NCBI GenBank assembly: GCA_031551635.1
Contig: JAVBNH010000024.1
Span: forward strand, 1 to 50,440
DNA from: JAVBNH01 sp031551635
Lineage (GTDB): Bacteria > Bacillota > Clostridia > Oscillospirales > Acutalibacteraceae
DNA: 50,440 nt
Direction of reading: 5' to 3'
Shown piece by piece: positions 42,159 through 50,440 of the stretch. A program made the position numbers and the translations under genes. The notes under the pieces were generated by a model. That model was given only the letters and a program-made list of their open reading frames with translations, was not told the DNA's origin and searched no databases. Every line of letters starts with the position of its first letter. The stretch's first letter is position 1.

Positions 42159-43856
42159 TTAACTCATTTCCTTTTCTCTGTTGAATTTCTGCACATCGTT
42201 GGCTCTTATCTGGTTGCGGATAATTTTTCCGCTGACGGTTTTCGGCAGCTCAGCGACAAATTCAATTATCCTCGGGTACTTATACGGCGCTGTCGAGTGC
42301 TTGACGTGGTTCTGCAGTTCGCGCTTCAACTCCTCAGTGCCTTCAGTGCCTTTTACAAGAACAACTGTAGCCTTAACGACATCGCCCCTCATATCGTCCG
42401 GGTATGCCGTTATCGCACACTCAAGCACGCTCGGGTGCTCCATCAGCGCGCTCTCAACCTCAAAGGGTCCTATGCGGTAGCCGCTGCACTTAATGACATC
42501 GTCGTTTCGCCCGACAAACCAGAAATATCCGTCACTGTCACGCCAGGCGGTGTCGCCGGTGTTATAGGTGTCGTCGCGGAAGGATTTTTTCATCGACTCC
42601 TCGTCGAGCCAATACTCCCTGAAAAGCCCTGCCGGGTGTTTGCTGAATACATTCCTCAGGCAAATCGAGCCCACAATACCGTCCTCGCATCTCTTGAGGT
42701 TTTCGTCCAAAATATCAATTTCATAACCGGGAGCACTCTTTCCCATTGAGCCCGGGCGTATTTCCATGCCGAAAAAATTAGCGATAAGCACGGAGGATTC
42801 GGACTGACCGAAGCCCTCGTGAACAACCAGCCCCGCCTTGTCGCAGAGCTGCTTGAAAACCTCGGGGTTAAGCGGCTCGCCTGCTACCGTTGCATGCTCG
42901 ACAAATTCGAAATCGCTTGGTTTTATGTCCTCTTTTATCAACACCCTGTATATAGTCGCGGGCAGGCAAAGTGTCGTCGGGTTGATTCTTTTAATCGCCG
43001 CGAGCATTGTTTTCGGCTCAAATTTTTCCGTGTCGAAAGCGCCGATTGCCGCGCCGCAGAGCCATTGACCGTATATTTTTCCCCAGGCGAATTTTGCCCA
43101 GCCGCTATCGGTCTGCGTCATGTGGATTTTATTATTCTGCACGCATTGCCAGAATTTAGCCGTAGAAATCTGCCCCAGGGGGGAAGAATAATCATGGAGA
43201 ACCATTTTCGGCATTCCGGTTGTGCCGGAAGAGAAATATATGAGCATGTCGTCAGTTACTTTTGTGTCCTCATCACCATGGGGGCGTTCATAAACATCTG
43301 AAAAGCTGCCAATAATTTTCCGGTAGTTATGGAAGTCCGGCAAATCGCGTTCGCCGACACTGACAATTGTATGCACACTGGGGCATTCATTCAGTGAGTT
43401 GCGAACATTATTCAATGTATAGTCATCGTCAACACAGATTACCATGCGGACTCCCGCGCTGTTAAGGCGATAGACAAGGTCGTGCTGAGTGAGCTGAAAT
43501 GACGCGGGTATGACCACCGCGCCGAGCTTGTGGAGAGCCGTAATGGCAAACCAAACCTCGGGTCTCTGCTTGAGAATTAGCATCACGACATCGCCCTTTT
43601 TTATGCCGAAGGACTTCAGCATATTGACGCAGCGGTTGCTCTCGCGCTTTATATCGGTGAAGGTGTAATATTTCATTACCTCGGTGTCGTCCGTCCAGAC
43701 AAGCGCCAGCTTTTCGCTCTCGCAGTCCGCCCATGCGTCAACGCAGTCAAAACCGAAATTGAAGGTTTCAGGGACATTTATCCGGAAATTCGCTTTCAGC
43801 TCGTCATAATCCTTAAAATCGGTTTTAGGGCAAAATTGTTTGGTAATATCGTTCAT
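42159..43856 (-). CDS. AMP-forming acyl-CoA synthetase
   Basis: 565 residues of the ANL superfamily. ATP/AMP loop YFSSGTTGMPKMV (~residue 205), EGFGQSE, YNTGDTAWRDSDGYFWFVGRNDDVIKCSGYRIGPFEVE spans motifs A7-A8 (named by its landmarks TGDTA and GYRIGPFE), and the C-terminal catalytic Lys is in TVSGKIIRNQIR. It resembles medium-chain/acetyl-CoA-type synthetases that activate a carboxylic acid to its CoA ester; the acid is not evident. Start: ATG behind AAGGAC. Confidence 0.9.
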   Translation of the reverse strand: MNDITKQFCPKTDFKDYDELKANFRINVPETFNFGFDCVDAWADCESEKLALVWTDDTEVMKYYTFTDIKRESNRCVNMLKSFGIKKGDVVMLILKQRPEVWFAITALHKLGAVVIPASFQLTQHDLVYRLNSAGVRMVICVDDDYTLNNVRNSLNECPSVHTIVSVGERDLPDFHNYRKIIGSFSDVYERPHGDEDTKVTDDMLIYFSSGTTGMPKMVLHDYSSPLGQISTAKFWQCVQNNKIHMTQTDSGWAKFAWGKIYGQWLCGAAIGAFDTEKFEPKTMLAAIKRINPTTLCLPATIYRVLIKEDIKPSDFEFVEHATVAGEPLNPEVFKQLCDKAGLVVHEGFGQSESSVLIANFFGMEIRPGSMGKSAPGYEIDILDENLKRCEDGIVGSICLRNVFSKHPAGLFREYWLDEESMKKSFRDDTYNTGDTAWRDSDGYFWFVGRNDDVIKCSGYRIGPFEVESALMEHPSVLECAITAYPDDMRGDVVKATVVLVKGTEGTEELKRELQNHVKHSTAPYKYPRIIEFVAELPKTVSGKIIRNQIRANDVQKFNREKEMS

Positions 43857-43876
43857 ATTATAAGTCCTTATAAGTA

Positions 43877-44755
43877 TTAATCAAGATTTTTTACTAATTC
43901 CTTGAGATAAGCTTTGAAATCGGCTCCGATTTCGTTGTGCTTCAGCGCGACCTCGCAGTTAGCTTGCATAATGCCGAGCTTGTCACCCATATCATAACGC
44001 TTGCCTTCAAAATCGACGGCTGTCAGCCTTCCGCTTTCGGCGAGGGTACTCAGTGCGTCAGACAAATAAACTTCTCCGGATTTGGGGTTCGCGGGGGTGT
44101 TTTTTATCATCTCAAATAAATCCGGCTCAACGACGCTTCTGCCGAGGATTGAGTAATGAGATATAATTTGTTCGCGCGTGGGTTTCTCGATGATTTTACT
44201 GCAGCTCATGGTTCTGCCTTCAAGCGGTGCCACATCCAGCGTGCAGTATTTCATCACCTGCTCAGTTGTGCATTCCTTGACTCCGACACTGCATTTGCCG
44301 TAGCGGTCATAAGCCTCAATAAGCTGCGCTACAACAGGTTTTTCGGAGATGATTATATCGTCGCCGTAAAGTATGGCGAAGGGCTCATTGCCGACGAAGG
44401 CCTCAGCGCACAGAATAGCGTGACCCAGCCCCTTCATTTCCTTTTGCCTGACATAATGGATATTGGCGAGATTGGCTATATCGCGCAGGCTCTCATATAT
44501 CTCTGATTTCGCAGGATTCGACTTCAGCATGCTCTCAAGCTCAAAGGAATAGTCAAAATGATCCTCGATGACCTGCTTGCCGCGGTTTGTGACTATAAGT
44601 ATATCGGTGATTCCGCTTTTTGCCGCTTCCTCGACAAGGTACTGAATGGCGGGCTTGTCAACTATGTTCAGCATTTCCTTCGGCACGGACTTGGACGCGG
44701 GTAGCACCCTTGTGCCGAGTCCCGCCGCCGGTATTACTGCTTTTGTTATTTTCAT
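43877..44755 (-). CDS. galU: UTP-glucose-1-phosphate uridylyltransferase
   Basis: 292 residues. The nucleotide-binding start KAVIPAAGLGTRVLPASKSVPKEM is diagnostic, followed by DKPAIQYLVEEA, ILYGDDIIIS with the metal-binding Asp, and IIEKPTREQI. It makes UDP-glucose for polysaccharide, glycolipid or galactose pathways. It cannot replace the missing uridylyltransferase half of the glmU-like gene in an obvious way, since it belongs to the GalU subgroup. The ribosome site is weak (AGGTG 15 bases upstream). Confidence 0.96.
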   Translation of the reverse strand: MKITKAVIPAAGLGTRVLPASKSVPKEMLNIVDKPAIQYLVEEAAKSGITDILIVTNRGKQVIEDHFDYSFELESMLKSNPAKSEIYESLRDIANLANIHYVRQKEMKGLGHAILCAEAFVGNEPFAILYGDDIIISEKPVVAQLIEAYDRYGKCSVGVKECTTEQVMKYCTLDVAPLEGRTMSCSKIIEKPTREQIISHYSILGRSVVEPDLFEMIKNTPANPKSGEVYLSDALSTLAESGRLTAVDFEGKRYDMGDKLGIMQANCEVALKHNEIGADFKAYLKELVKNLD

Positions 44756-44777
44756 TGTATTTTTTTCAACACCTTAA

Positions 44778-45449
44778 TTATATAATTCCGTTCAGAAGGG
44801 TATTGTAGTAGTAGAAGAGATTGCCCGCGATAAACAAGAGCTTAATAAGAGCGTAGCAAACACAGATCAAGGCAAGCTTTGAGAAGGAGGTTCCTCCCTT
44901 TTTCGCGAGCACTCCCATGAGCTTGTCGGCGCCCGCTTCCTTGCGCGAGGCTGAAATATCGGCGAGGACTTTTTTCTTATACATGGAATTTGCCTTGAGA
45001 GCGATATAAATATGTATAGCGAGAATACAGGCGCTCAGAGCGCAGCCTGCCGCGAAATAGGGTCTGACGCTTATTCTGTCGGACTCAAAGGCCTGCGCGC
45101 GGAATTCTTCATCACTTATGTCGCCGTTTCTGTATTCCTTAACCAGTGAGACCATGTCCTTGCCCTGGTCGACAAGGAATGCGACAGGCAATACCGCGTT
45201 GAGCGCGAAAAATACCGCGAATAAAATCAAGCCCTGTTTATACATTTTTCTGAAAATGAGCCAGGGTGAGGCGAAGAAAAACGCAGCCCAGTTCCATGAG
45301 CTTGTAGTCTTTTTCTTGTCCATTTCGTCGAACACACGCTGAAAATAAGCGGATTTGCTGCCTGTGTAAGCGGAGATTTCCTCGCTTGTGATAAGATCCT
45401 TTGTTTTGATTGCCGCGCTTTCCGCCGCAGATGCTGTTTTTGAACTCAT
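44778..45449 (-). CDS. DUF2628-type membrane protein
   Basis: 223 residues. After a soluble N-terminal part (~65 residues) the conserved STSWNWAAFFF...FYRKMYKQG-like block appears here as TTSSWNWAAFFFASPWLIFRKMYKQG, then two transmembrane helices, a short acidic loop, a further helix and a C-terminal helix. It is a paralogue of the C-terminal half of the gene at 45480 but has no zinc ribbon. Function unknown. Start: ATG behind GGGG. Confidence 0.8.
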   Translation of the reverse strand: MSSKTASAAESAAIKTKDLITSEEISAYTGSKSAYFQRVFDEMDKKKTTSSWNWAAFFFASPWLIFRKMYKQGLILFAVFFALNAVLPVAFLVDQGKDMVSLVKEYRNGDISDEEFRAQAFESDRISVRPYFAAGCALSACILAIHIYIALKANSMYKKKVLADISASRKEAGADKLMGVLAKKGGTSFSKLALICVCYALIKLLFIAGNLFYYYNTLLNGII

Positions 45450-45479
45450 AATTTCCCCATACCTTTCATATAAAAAAAT

Positions 45480-46553
45480 TTATTTTAAAATCATTTGCAT
45501 AAGATTGGTTGCCATTAAATTTAACACATAATAAATCGCCATGCTCATTAAAAGTGACAGTATCGAAGGTCCGCCGAGGACTCGCATATTCTTGTCAAAC
45601 TCCTCTTGCGAGGTAGCGGAGGTTCGCAGGTGCTTTATTTTTTCGCTGCTCTGCTTTCGGTAAATCGAGTTTGTATAAAGACCCAGGTAAATCCTGAACG
45701 CAAAGCTGATTACCCCGGAGGCTATCATCAGCGAAATTGTGAGAGTGCCGATATAATCCTTATAAATTGTGGCAAGCTTCTCAAGAAACAAAGCCGGGTC
45801 GGGAGTTTCGGAGTTAAGCAACTCCTCGTTCAGCTCCAGCATCGCCTCACTCAGGGCAATTGTCTCATGGGTTATGGTTAAGGCTCCGGTAACAATAGTA
45901 ACCGCCATTATCAGCGCGCCGAGCTTATACATTTTGCGATAAAAAAGATAGTAAAAGCTGAAAAAAAACGCTGCCCAGTTCCAGCTGGTGCTCTTTTCGC
46001 GAACATCCATATCATTGAACTTGTCGAGAATTTTACCCGCATTTTGCTGGATGTAGCTCGCATAGTCCATGGCGGGAATGCCGTCAATGGTCATATGGTC
46101 ATACTTGTGATAATCGCGGTAAAATTCATCGGCATAATCATAAGGGTTGCTGTTCCCTGCATTGTCCCGCGTGTAAGCTCCCGCCGGGAATTTTTCGGCG
46201 GCGGAAAACTGACGGTTATCCTTATAAAGCCTCGTTCCGCAATTCGGGCAGTCCGGCTCATATGCGCTGACGGTATTTCCGCAGGTATTGCAGACTATAA
46301 AACCCTCGGGAACAGCTTCACTCTTGCCGGAAGGCTCACTGACAGGAGTGCCGAACATAGTCGCGTGAGGTTTTGTCTTTTCGGGCATTTTCCATGCGTA
46401 GCCCTCCGCATGCCTGGCGGAATTAATGCATTCATTTGTCTCGCACCAGCATTCCTTGTGCTCGGGAGTGCCGCAGACAGGGCAGACGACGACCTCGCTG
46501 TCCTCGTCAAAAGCTTTTCCGCAGGCGTCGCAATTGACACTGAGGTATCTCAA
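45480..46553 (-). CDS. RING-like/zinc-ribbon DUF2628 membrane protein
   Basis: 357 residues with a TTG start (46553-46551). Residues 8-50 form a prokaryotic RING-like domain (CDACGKAF, CPVCGTPEHKECWCE) and residues ~88-110 a second ribbon (CNTCGN, CPNCGTRLY). A spacer leads to the STSWNWAAFFFSFYYLFYRKMYKLG block and four hydrophobic helices. The order RING-like, ribbon, DUF2628 is a known Clostridia layout of unknown function. A strong promoter lies upstream (46617-46645), and the paralogue at 44778 follows in the same direction. Confidence 0.82.
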   Translation of the reverse strand: MRYLSVNCDACGKAFDEDSEVVVCPVCGTPEHKECWCETNECINSARHAEGYAWKMPEKTKPHATMFGTPVSEPSGKSEAVPEGFIVCNTCGNTVSAYEPDCPNCGTRLYKDNRQFSAAEKFPAGAYTRDNAGNSNPYDYADEFYRDYHKYDHMTIDGIPAMDYASYIQQNAGKILDKFNDMDVREKSTSWNWAAFFFSFYYLFYRKMYKLGALIMAVTIVTGALTITHETIALSEAMLELNEELLNSETPDPALFLEKLATIYKDYIGTLTISLMIASGVISFAFRIYLGLYTNSIYRKQSSEKIKHLRTSATSQEEFDKNMRVLGGPSILSLLMSMAIYYVLNLMATNLMQMILK

Positions 46554-46616
46554 ATAATCACTTCTTTTCTCGAAAAATATTATTGTTTTTCGCTGAAGTC
46601 AAAAATGTTACCCTTT

Positions 46617-46645
46617 ATTATAACTTATACTGATATAAATTTCAA
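46617..46645 (-). promoter_or_regulatory. Strong promoter for the DUF2628 gene pair
   Basis: On the minus strand, TTGAAA (46645-46640), 17 bp, TATAAT (46622-46617), the closest consensus match in the window. The leader contains a small hairpin (CGAAAAA...TTTTTCG, near 46571-46592). Confidence 0.75.
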
Positions 46646-46707
46646 TCATATATTTGTAAAAATTATGCCATTTTTTTACTCCTAATTTTTTTTAGTTTTA
46701 AAACGAA

Positions 46708-47496
46708 TCAAAGATATAATGCCGCCCATTTACTGCACAGAGTAAAATGAAGCGATTTGTATAAATTTACAGGCGAGTTTTCGTCACAATAGAGATAAAC
46801 CCCCAACTCCATATCAGTGAGGAATTTTGTCAGTGCCTGCACATTCGCGCGGGCGAAACCTCTTTCCCTATACGTTTTTTTCGTGCAAACAAAACCGATT
46901 ACCGCAGTCTTTGCCGAGCGGGAAACACTCATCGCAACACTAACGGGTCTGCCGTTTTCACATACAGCGAAAATATGCGTAAGCGAATGCCTGACCCTAT
47001 GTGAGAGATCGGTGTAAAACGCCGCAAATTCCGGATTTTCGCGTTTTTCCTGCTCAAAAATCACTTCAAAAACACCTTTCAGCTCCTCGCTTCCGAGAAG
47101 TCGTGAGTCTGAGTTGATAAAATCCTCCTGAGCTCCGGAATAGCACATTACCTCACCCGTTACGGCAATCGGTAAATCCAGTCTTTCAGCGCTTTCGAGG
47201 GAGGTGAAAATTTTTTTCGGACGCAAAAGGAGAAAAAAATCTTTGAGCAATGAAAAATCGGCTTTTTCGCAGGCTAAAAGTGTTATCTCACCGCTAAAAT
47301 ATGACATAACCGCCGCAATACCTGTCCCGCTTCTTTGAATATAAGCCGTAAAAAGCCCGCTGTCTATACCATATGCGTCAATCAGCGTAATTATCGCAGT
47401 ACCGAAGGGGTTGTATTCACAGAAGCGGTTAATTTCCGGAATATCAAAGCTTTCAGCTCTGTTTATTGATACAGCTTCACCGCTAAAGTCACTCAT
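46708..47496 (-). CDS. GNAT-family N-acetyltransferase
   Basis: 262 residues from ATG 47496 (MSDFSGEAVSINRAES). The frame is open to 47664, but that part overlaps the upstream peptidase gene in another frame. The C-terminal half has the GNAT core: VIGFVCTKKTYRERGFARANVQAL carries the acetyl-CoA loop (R-x-x-G-x-A), then CDENSPVNLYKSLHFTLC. The N-terminal half is a degenerate second GNAT-like domain. Substrate unknown. The ATG overlaps the M42 stop (ATGAGTGA). Confidence 0.8.
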   Translation of the reverse strand: MSDFSGEAVSINRAESFDIPEINRFCEYNPFGTAIITLIDAYGIDSGLFTAYIQRSGTGIAAVMSYFSGEITLLACEKADFSLLKDFFLLLRPKKIFTSLESAERLDLPIAVTGEVMCYSGAQEDFINSDSRLLGSEELKGVFEVIFEQEKRENPEFAAFYTDLSHRVRHSLTHIFAVCENGRPVSVAMSVSRSAKTAVIGFVCTKKTYRERGFARANVQALTKFLTDMELGVYLYCDENSPVNLYKSLHFTLCSKWAALYL

Positions 47497-48508
47497 TGCA
47501 AAAATCCGACAGAACGGCTGCTGCAAGCTCCCTGAGAGAGAGTATGTCACCTTTGTCGGCGACACAGGACATTGAATGAATATAGCGGCAAGGAATATTA
47601 AGCGTAAGCGTATGAACACCCGCACGGCTCTGGTGAATAGCACCCGCATCGTTCCCTCCGGCAACGAGTGTTTTTACCTGAGCCTTGATATTATTCTTTT
47701 CGGCAATCGAAAGAGCTTTTTTAAACAAATCAGGGTTGTAAACAGTCGCCCTGTCCATAAACGAAACCACCGCGCCGCCGCCGAGACTGCAGACAGTGCT
47801 GCCCTCGCCGACTTCCGGAATATCTGCCGCCGTAGTCGCCTCAAGCACAATGGCATAATCGGGGTCAATGCCGAACGCCGCTGCTTTCGCACCGATTAGC
47901 CCGACTTCCTCCTTTACTGTAAAGGCAAAATATGTGTCAAATTCGAGCTCATTGCTGAGCATATCAAGCATTACAGCGCAGCCGACACGGTCGTCAAGCG
48001 CCTTGCTTTTTATTTTGTTTTCGCCGAATTCGATATATTCCGAGACGAAAACTCCTGTGTCACCGGGCTTGACATGTTCAAGCGTTTCCTCGCGGCTGCG
48101 TGAGCCGATGTCTATATACATATCAGTGATTTTCGGCATCTTTTTCCTGTCCTGCGATTCGATTAAATGAACAGGCGTAAGACCGAAAACACCTCTTACA
48201 CCGCTGTCAAAAATTATTTTTTTACCGAGAATAACAGTGGGGTCAATGCCGCCGACAGCGGCAAATTTTATATAGCCGTCCGCGTCAACCGAGGTCGCGA
48301 TAAAACCGACTTCATCCATATGTGCGGCGAGCATCACCTTATTTTTGGGAGTTTTTGCGCCTTTTTTAAAAACAATCAGATTACCGGCTCTATCGGTATG
48401 AGCCTCTGCTGAAGACGGTAATTTCGACAAAATATATTCGCGAACGTTTTTTTCCCTTCCGCTTGTCGCGTTAAGAGCGCATAATTCCCGAAGCATATTA
48501 AACATCAT
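47489..48508 (-). CDS. M42-family aminopeptidase (first of two)
   Basis: 339 residues. Metal-site and catalytic segments: LAAHMDEVGFIA (His and Asp), KALDDRVGCAV (Asp), FTVKEEVGLIGAKAAAF (catalytic Glu pair), EATTAAD, and RYIHSM (His). M42 enzymes are dodecameric cytosolic aminopeptidases, often acting on Glu/Asp or Lys termini; the specificity is not evident. It overlaps the end of the second M42 gene by 11 bp, with GGGAGG as ribosome site inside it. Confidence 0.95.
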   Translation of the reverse strand: MMFNMLRELCALNATSGREKNVREYILSKLPSSAEAHTDRAGNLIVFKKGAKTPKNKVMLAAHMDEVGFIATSVDADGYIKFAAVGGIDPTVILGKKIIFDSGVRGVFGLTPVHLIESQDRKKMPKITDMYIDIGSRSREETLEHVKPGDTGVFVSEYIEFGENKIKSKALDDRVGCAVMLDMLSNELEFDTYFAFTVKEEVGLIGAKAAAFGIDPDYAIVLEATTAADIPEVGEGSTVCSLGGGAVVSFMDRATVYNPDLFKKALSIAEKNNIKAQVKTLVAGGNDAGAIHQSRAGVHTLTLNIPCRYIHSMSCVADKGDILSLRELAAAVLSDFCNE

Positions 48509-49541
48509 GATTGCCGCCCTCCCTGCTTAAAACATACTCAACAATGAGCTTTGCAGTATTTTCAATGTCGCTCAGCTCGACTATTTCCACCGGCGAATGC
48601 ATATTCCTCTCAGGAATAAAAAGCGCCGAGGTCCTGACACCGCCGCGCGAATCAAGTATTAAGTCCGCATTTGAGCCGACATCGCCGCCGCCGACTTCTA
48701 CAGAAAAAGGAATGCCCGCGAGGGCTGCAGCTTTCTTCATTTCATCGCTCATCTCAAAGCTGAGCGAAGGATAATAAGCGATAATTACACCGCCTCCCAG
48801 CGAGGAAGCTTTTTCTTCGCCTACGCCGGGAGAAGTCGCGTAGCTGACATCGACAGAGATAGCTTCATCAGGCTCGAGGGCGAACGCCGCTGTTTTCGCG
48901 CCCTGACCTCCAACCTCCTCACAGCTTGAAAAAACGCAGGTAATCTTGGATTTATATTTTTTCCCTCTGAGCATTTCAGCGGCAAGCATTAGACAGGCTA
49001 CCGCGGCTCTGTCGTCAAGCGCGGCACAGGAAACACGGTTCCCAAACAGCTCTGTGAAGCTGCTTTTAACGAGAATTCTGTCCCCTGGCGAGACGCGTTT
49101 TGAGACCTCCTCAAAGCTGAGCCCTGTGTCTATATATAGCTTGTCAACCGCCTTAGCGTCGCCGTCTGAGCCTTGATTTAAATGCGGCGGGGTGCTGATG
49201 ATAATGCCGAAAAGCGGCTCTTTTCCATATACCGTGACCTCGCTTGAGGCAAGTATACGGCAGTCGTTGCCGCCGACAGACGCGAAACGCAGAAATCCGG
49301 ATTTTTCTATTGAAGTGACGATAAACCCTATCGAATCTATATGCGCATCAAGCATTATATGCAAGCCTTCCGGCACGTAATTCTCATTTTTCAACTCACA
49401 TATTACATTGCCGAGCCTATCGGTTGTTATTGACGAATACTCTTCCATCTCACTGCGAATAAGTGCCGAGATTTCACCCTCGCCGCCACTGACGCCCGTC
49501 GCTTCGCAGAGCCTTTTCAGTAGGTTTTTTAGATTATCCAT
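48498..49541 (-). CDS. M42-family aminopeptidase (second of two)
   Basis: 347 residues, a clear but diverged paralogue of the adjacent gene. Corresponding segments: LDAHIDSIGFIV, AALDDRAAVA, SSCEEVGGQGAKTAAF (with the Glu-Glu pair), DVSYATSPG and RNMHSPVE. All metal ligands appear intact, so both copies are probably active. Related Clostridia often carry two or three M42 genes in tandem with different specificities that can form mixed dodecamers. Start: ATG behind AAAGGGG. Confidence 0.94.
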   Translation of the reverse strand: MDNLKNLLKRLCEATGVSGGEGEISALIRSEMEEYSSITTDRLGNVICELKNENYVPEGLHIMLDAHIDSIGFIVTSIEKSGFLRFASVGGNDCRILASSEVTVYGKEPLFGIIISTPPHLNQGSDGDAKAVDKLYIDTGLSFEEVSKRVSPGDRILVKSSFTELFGNRVSCAALDDRAAVACLMLAAEMLRGKKYKSKITCVFSSCEEVGGQGAKTAAFALEPDEAISVDVSYATSPGVGEEKASSLGGGVIIAYYPSLSFEMSDEMKKAAALAGIPFSVEVGGGDVGSNADLILDSRGGVRTSALFIPERNMHSPVEIVELSDIENTAKLIVEYVLSREGGNHDV

Positions 49542-49569
49542 TATTTACCCCTTTGTTGTTTATACGGAA

Positions 49570-50148
49570 TTATAGCTGATCAAGCGTTAAATCATAAGAC
49601 GGTAGAAAAACGCTCATAAAGTAATCGAGCTCTTCCAGCTTCATGGCTTTGAGGGCTTCAAGAGTCGACTGCTCGGCTTTTATGAATTCGCTGTTGCCCG
49701 CCTTGCGTTCCTCAATGCATTTTATCAGCGCGGAAAGCTTATCCGCCGCCTTAACAAGCTTCCAAAGCTCTGCGTCATTCTCCTGAGGAACAAATAACGG
49801 CTTATAGTAGCCTTGCATTTCCTGAGGAAGCTCATTAAGCAGTTTTTCGCATGCGACCTCCTCAACCTTACGGAAGGCTGATTTTATTTCACTGTTATAA
49901 TATTTAACAGGTGTTGGCATATCTCCTGTCAGTATTTCGGGCATGTCATGATAGACGCCGATTAAAGCGGCACGCTCGACATTGACATTTCCGCCGAAAC
50001 GCTCGTTTTTTATAACTGCTAAGGCGTGCGCCAAAGCGGAAACCTCATGGCTGTGGCGGCTGAGGGACTCCTGCGAGGTGTTACGCATCAGTGACCAGCG
50101 ATTAAGGTTTTTCATTCTCGAAAAAAAAGCAAAAAAGCTGTAGTTCAT
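49570..50148 (-). CDS. YfbR-like HD-domain 5'-deoxynucleotidase
   Basis: About 192 residues from MNYSFFAFFSRM (50148), where AAAGG is 12 bases upstream; ATG 50169 is in frame but lacks a site. HD-domain ligands are visible: His in SRHSHEVSALAHAL, the His-Asp pair in GVYHDMPEILTGDMPTPVKYYN, and Asp in VKAADKLSALIKC. The last two segments are nearly diagnostic for YfbR, which removes phosphate from deoxynucleoside 5'-monophosphates. Its own promoter is at 50198-50226. Confidence 0.93.
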   Translation of the reverse strand: MNYSFFAFFSRMKNLNRWSLMRNTSQESLSRHSHEVSALAHALAVIKNERFGGNVNVERAALIGVYHDMPEILTGDMPTPVKYYNSEIKSAFRKVEEVACEKLLNELPQEMQGYYKPLFVPQENDAELWKLVKAADKLSALIKCIEERKAGNSEFIKAEQSTLEALKAMKLEELDYFMSVFLPSYDLTLDQL

Positions 50149-50197
50149 AAGCTGCCCGGAACCTTTCATAACATATTAATTTTCCCGTATCATCAAT

Positions 50198-50226
50198 AAT
50201 ATACCCCATTTGCGCAAAGCTTGCAA
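50198..50226 (-). promoter_or_regulatory. Promoter of the yfbR-like gene
   Basis: On the minus strand, TTGCAA (50226-50221), 17 bp, TATATT (50203-50198). Confidence 0.6.
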
Positions 50227-50246
50227 GATAAAAAAGAAAAAATATT

Positions 50247-50428
50247 CCTATGGGTGTGCTATTTATGCTTTGCTGCGACATAAAAGTGAACGATGACTAA
50301 ATCATCGTTATGACCATACCTTTCGTACCTCAAGGCACAAAACGTCATGAAACAGTTTTGTTGCCTTGGGTAATTTTTTGTATTAAAATATATGTGGTAT
50401 AGCAGATAAACTACAGAGCACGTGGAGG
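50247..50428 (+). ncRNA. Candidate structured RNA (6S-like or riboswitch-like leader)
   Basis: A long-range fold closes the region. 50254-50260 pairs with 50417-50423, 50269-50274 with 50401-50406, 50275-50276 with 50397-50398, and 50278-50281 with 50392-50395. The outermost pairing, CCU 50247-50249, meets AGG 50426-50428. The interior holds a hairpin (AACGATGA/TCATCGTT, 50289-50309) and an apical stem (CCTCAAGGCA...TTGCCTTGGG, 50328-50370). At least five of these pairs are G-U on the plus strand and would be C-A mismatches on the minus strand. The rod shape with a large central bubble and ~180-nt size match 6S RNA. Alternatively GGAGG (50424-50428) is a ribosome site sequestered by the fold. 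No good plus-strand promoter was found. Confidence 0.4.
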
Positions 50429-50440
50429 TGAGTGTGCAAC

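Noticed and set aside
50230..50440. Reading the edge RNA on the minus strand, where a T-rich tract (50227-50246) would act as 3' end
   Set aside because: On the minus strand at least five of the helix pairs become C-A mismatches, whereas on the plus strand they are G-U pairs. The T-tract is compatible with the yfbR-like promoter region instead.
1..50440. tRNA or rRNA genes
   Set aside because: Inspection of the intergenic regions on both strands showed no T-loop or cloverleaf signatures and no rRNA-like stretches.

Overview
The window looks like chromosomal DNA of a Gram-positive, low-to-mid GC anaerobe of the class Clostridia, probably in the Oscillospiraceae/Ruminococcaceae neighbourhood. 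This rests on the gene repertoire and order rather than on a marker gene: a BceAB-type ABC transporter with its two-component system, the sepF/divIVA/lspA/rluD division cluster, a split transketolase, Prok-RING/DUF2628 membrane proteins, and strong Shine-Dalgarno sites with some TTG starts. No rRNA, tRNA, CRISPR array, prophage or insertion sequence was seen.

Layout. 1-3015 (minus): a secreted HEXXH metallopeptidase cut by the window edge, and the helical-barrel protein gene that precedes it in the same operon. 3149-8138 (plus): response regulator, histidine kinase, BceA-like ATPase and BceB-like permease, a peptide-antibiotic sensing and resistance module with a visible direct-repeat operator upstream of the transporter promoter. 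8409-12840: a TetR repressor divergent from an MMPL transporter with seven tandem repeats in its extracytoplasmic region. 12827-19767 (minus): a C-N hydrolase, a lone DUF1016/YhcG-type nuclease gene that looks acquired, then mfd, pth and an acetyltransferase-only glmU. 20078-22601 (plus): a complete polar amino-acid ABC importer. 22608-50148 is almost entirely minus strand: dCMP deaminase, xylA, a zinc-ribbon membrane protein, then a long collinear run mutS-mutL-miaA-hlyD-like-yggS-sepF-divIVA-lspA-rluD-tktN-tktC-rhaA with many start/stop overlaps. Further upstream are rhaB, a RbsD/FucU mutarotase, an acyl-CoA synthetase, galU, two DUF2628 paralogues, a GNAT enzyme, two overlapping M42 aminopeptidases and a YfbR-like nucleotidase.

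How the genes work together. xylA, rhaA, rhaB, the mutarotase and the split transketolase suggest growth on plant deoxy- and pentose sugars. The division and lipoprotein-processing genes are packed with mismatch-repair and tRNA-modification genes in one transcription direction.

The least ordinary content is intergenic. (1) Short arrays with an exact 7-bp period, most of the form TAGANNN or its complement, recur at six places; two of them abut a 111-bp hairpin-forming element exactly. (2) A ~72-bp two-hairpin repeat occurs three times. (3) The right edge carries a ~180-nt fold whose G-U pairs point to a plus-strand structured RNA, either 6S-like or a leader that could occlude a GGAGG site.
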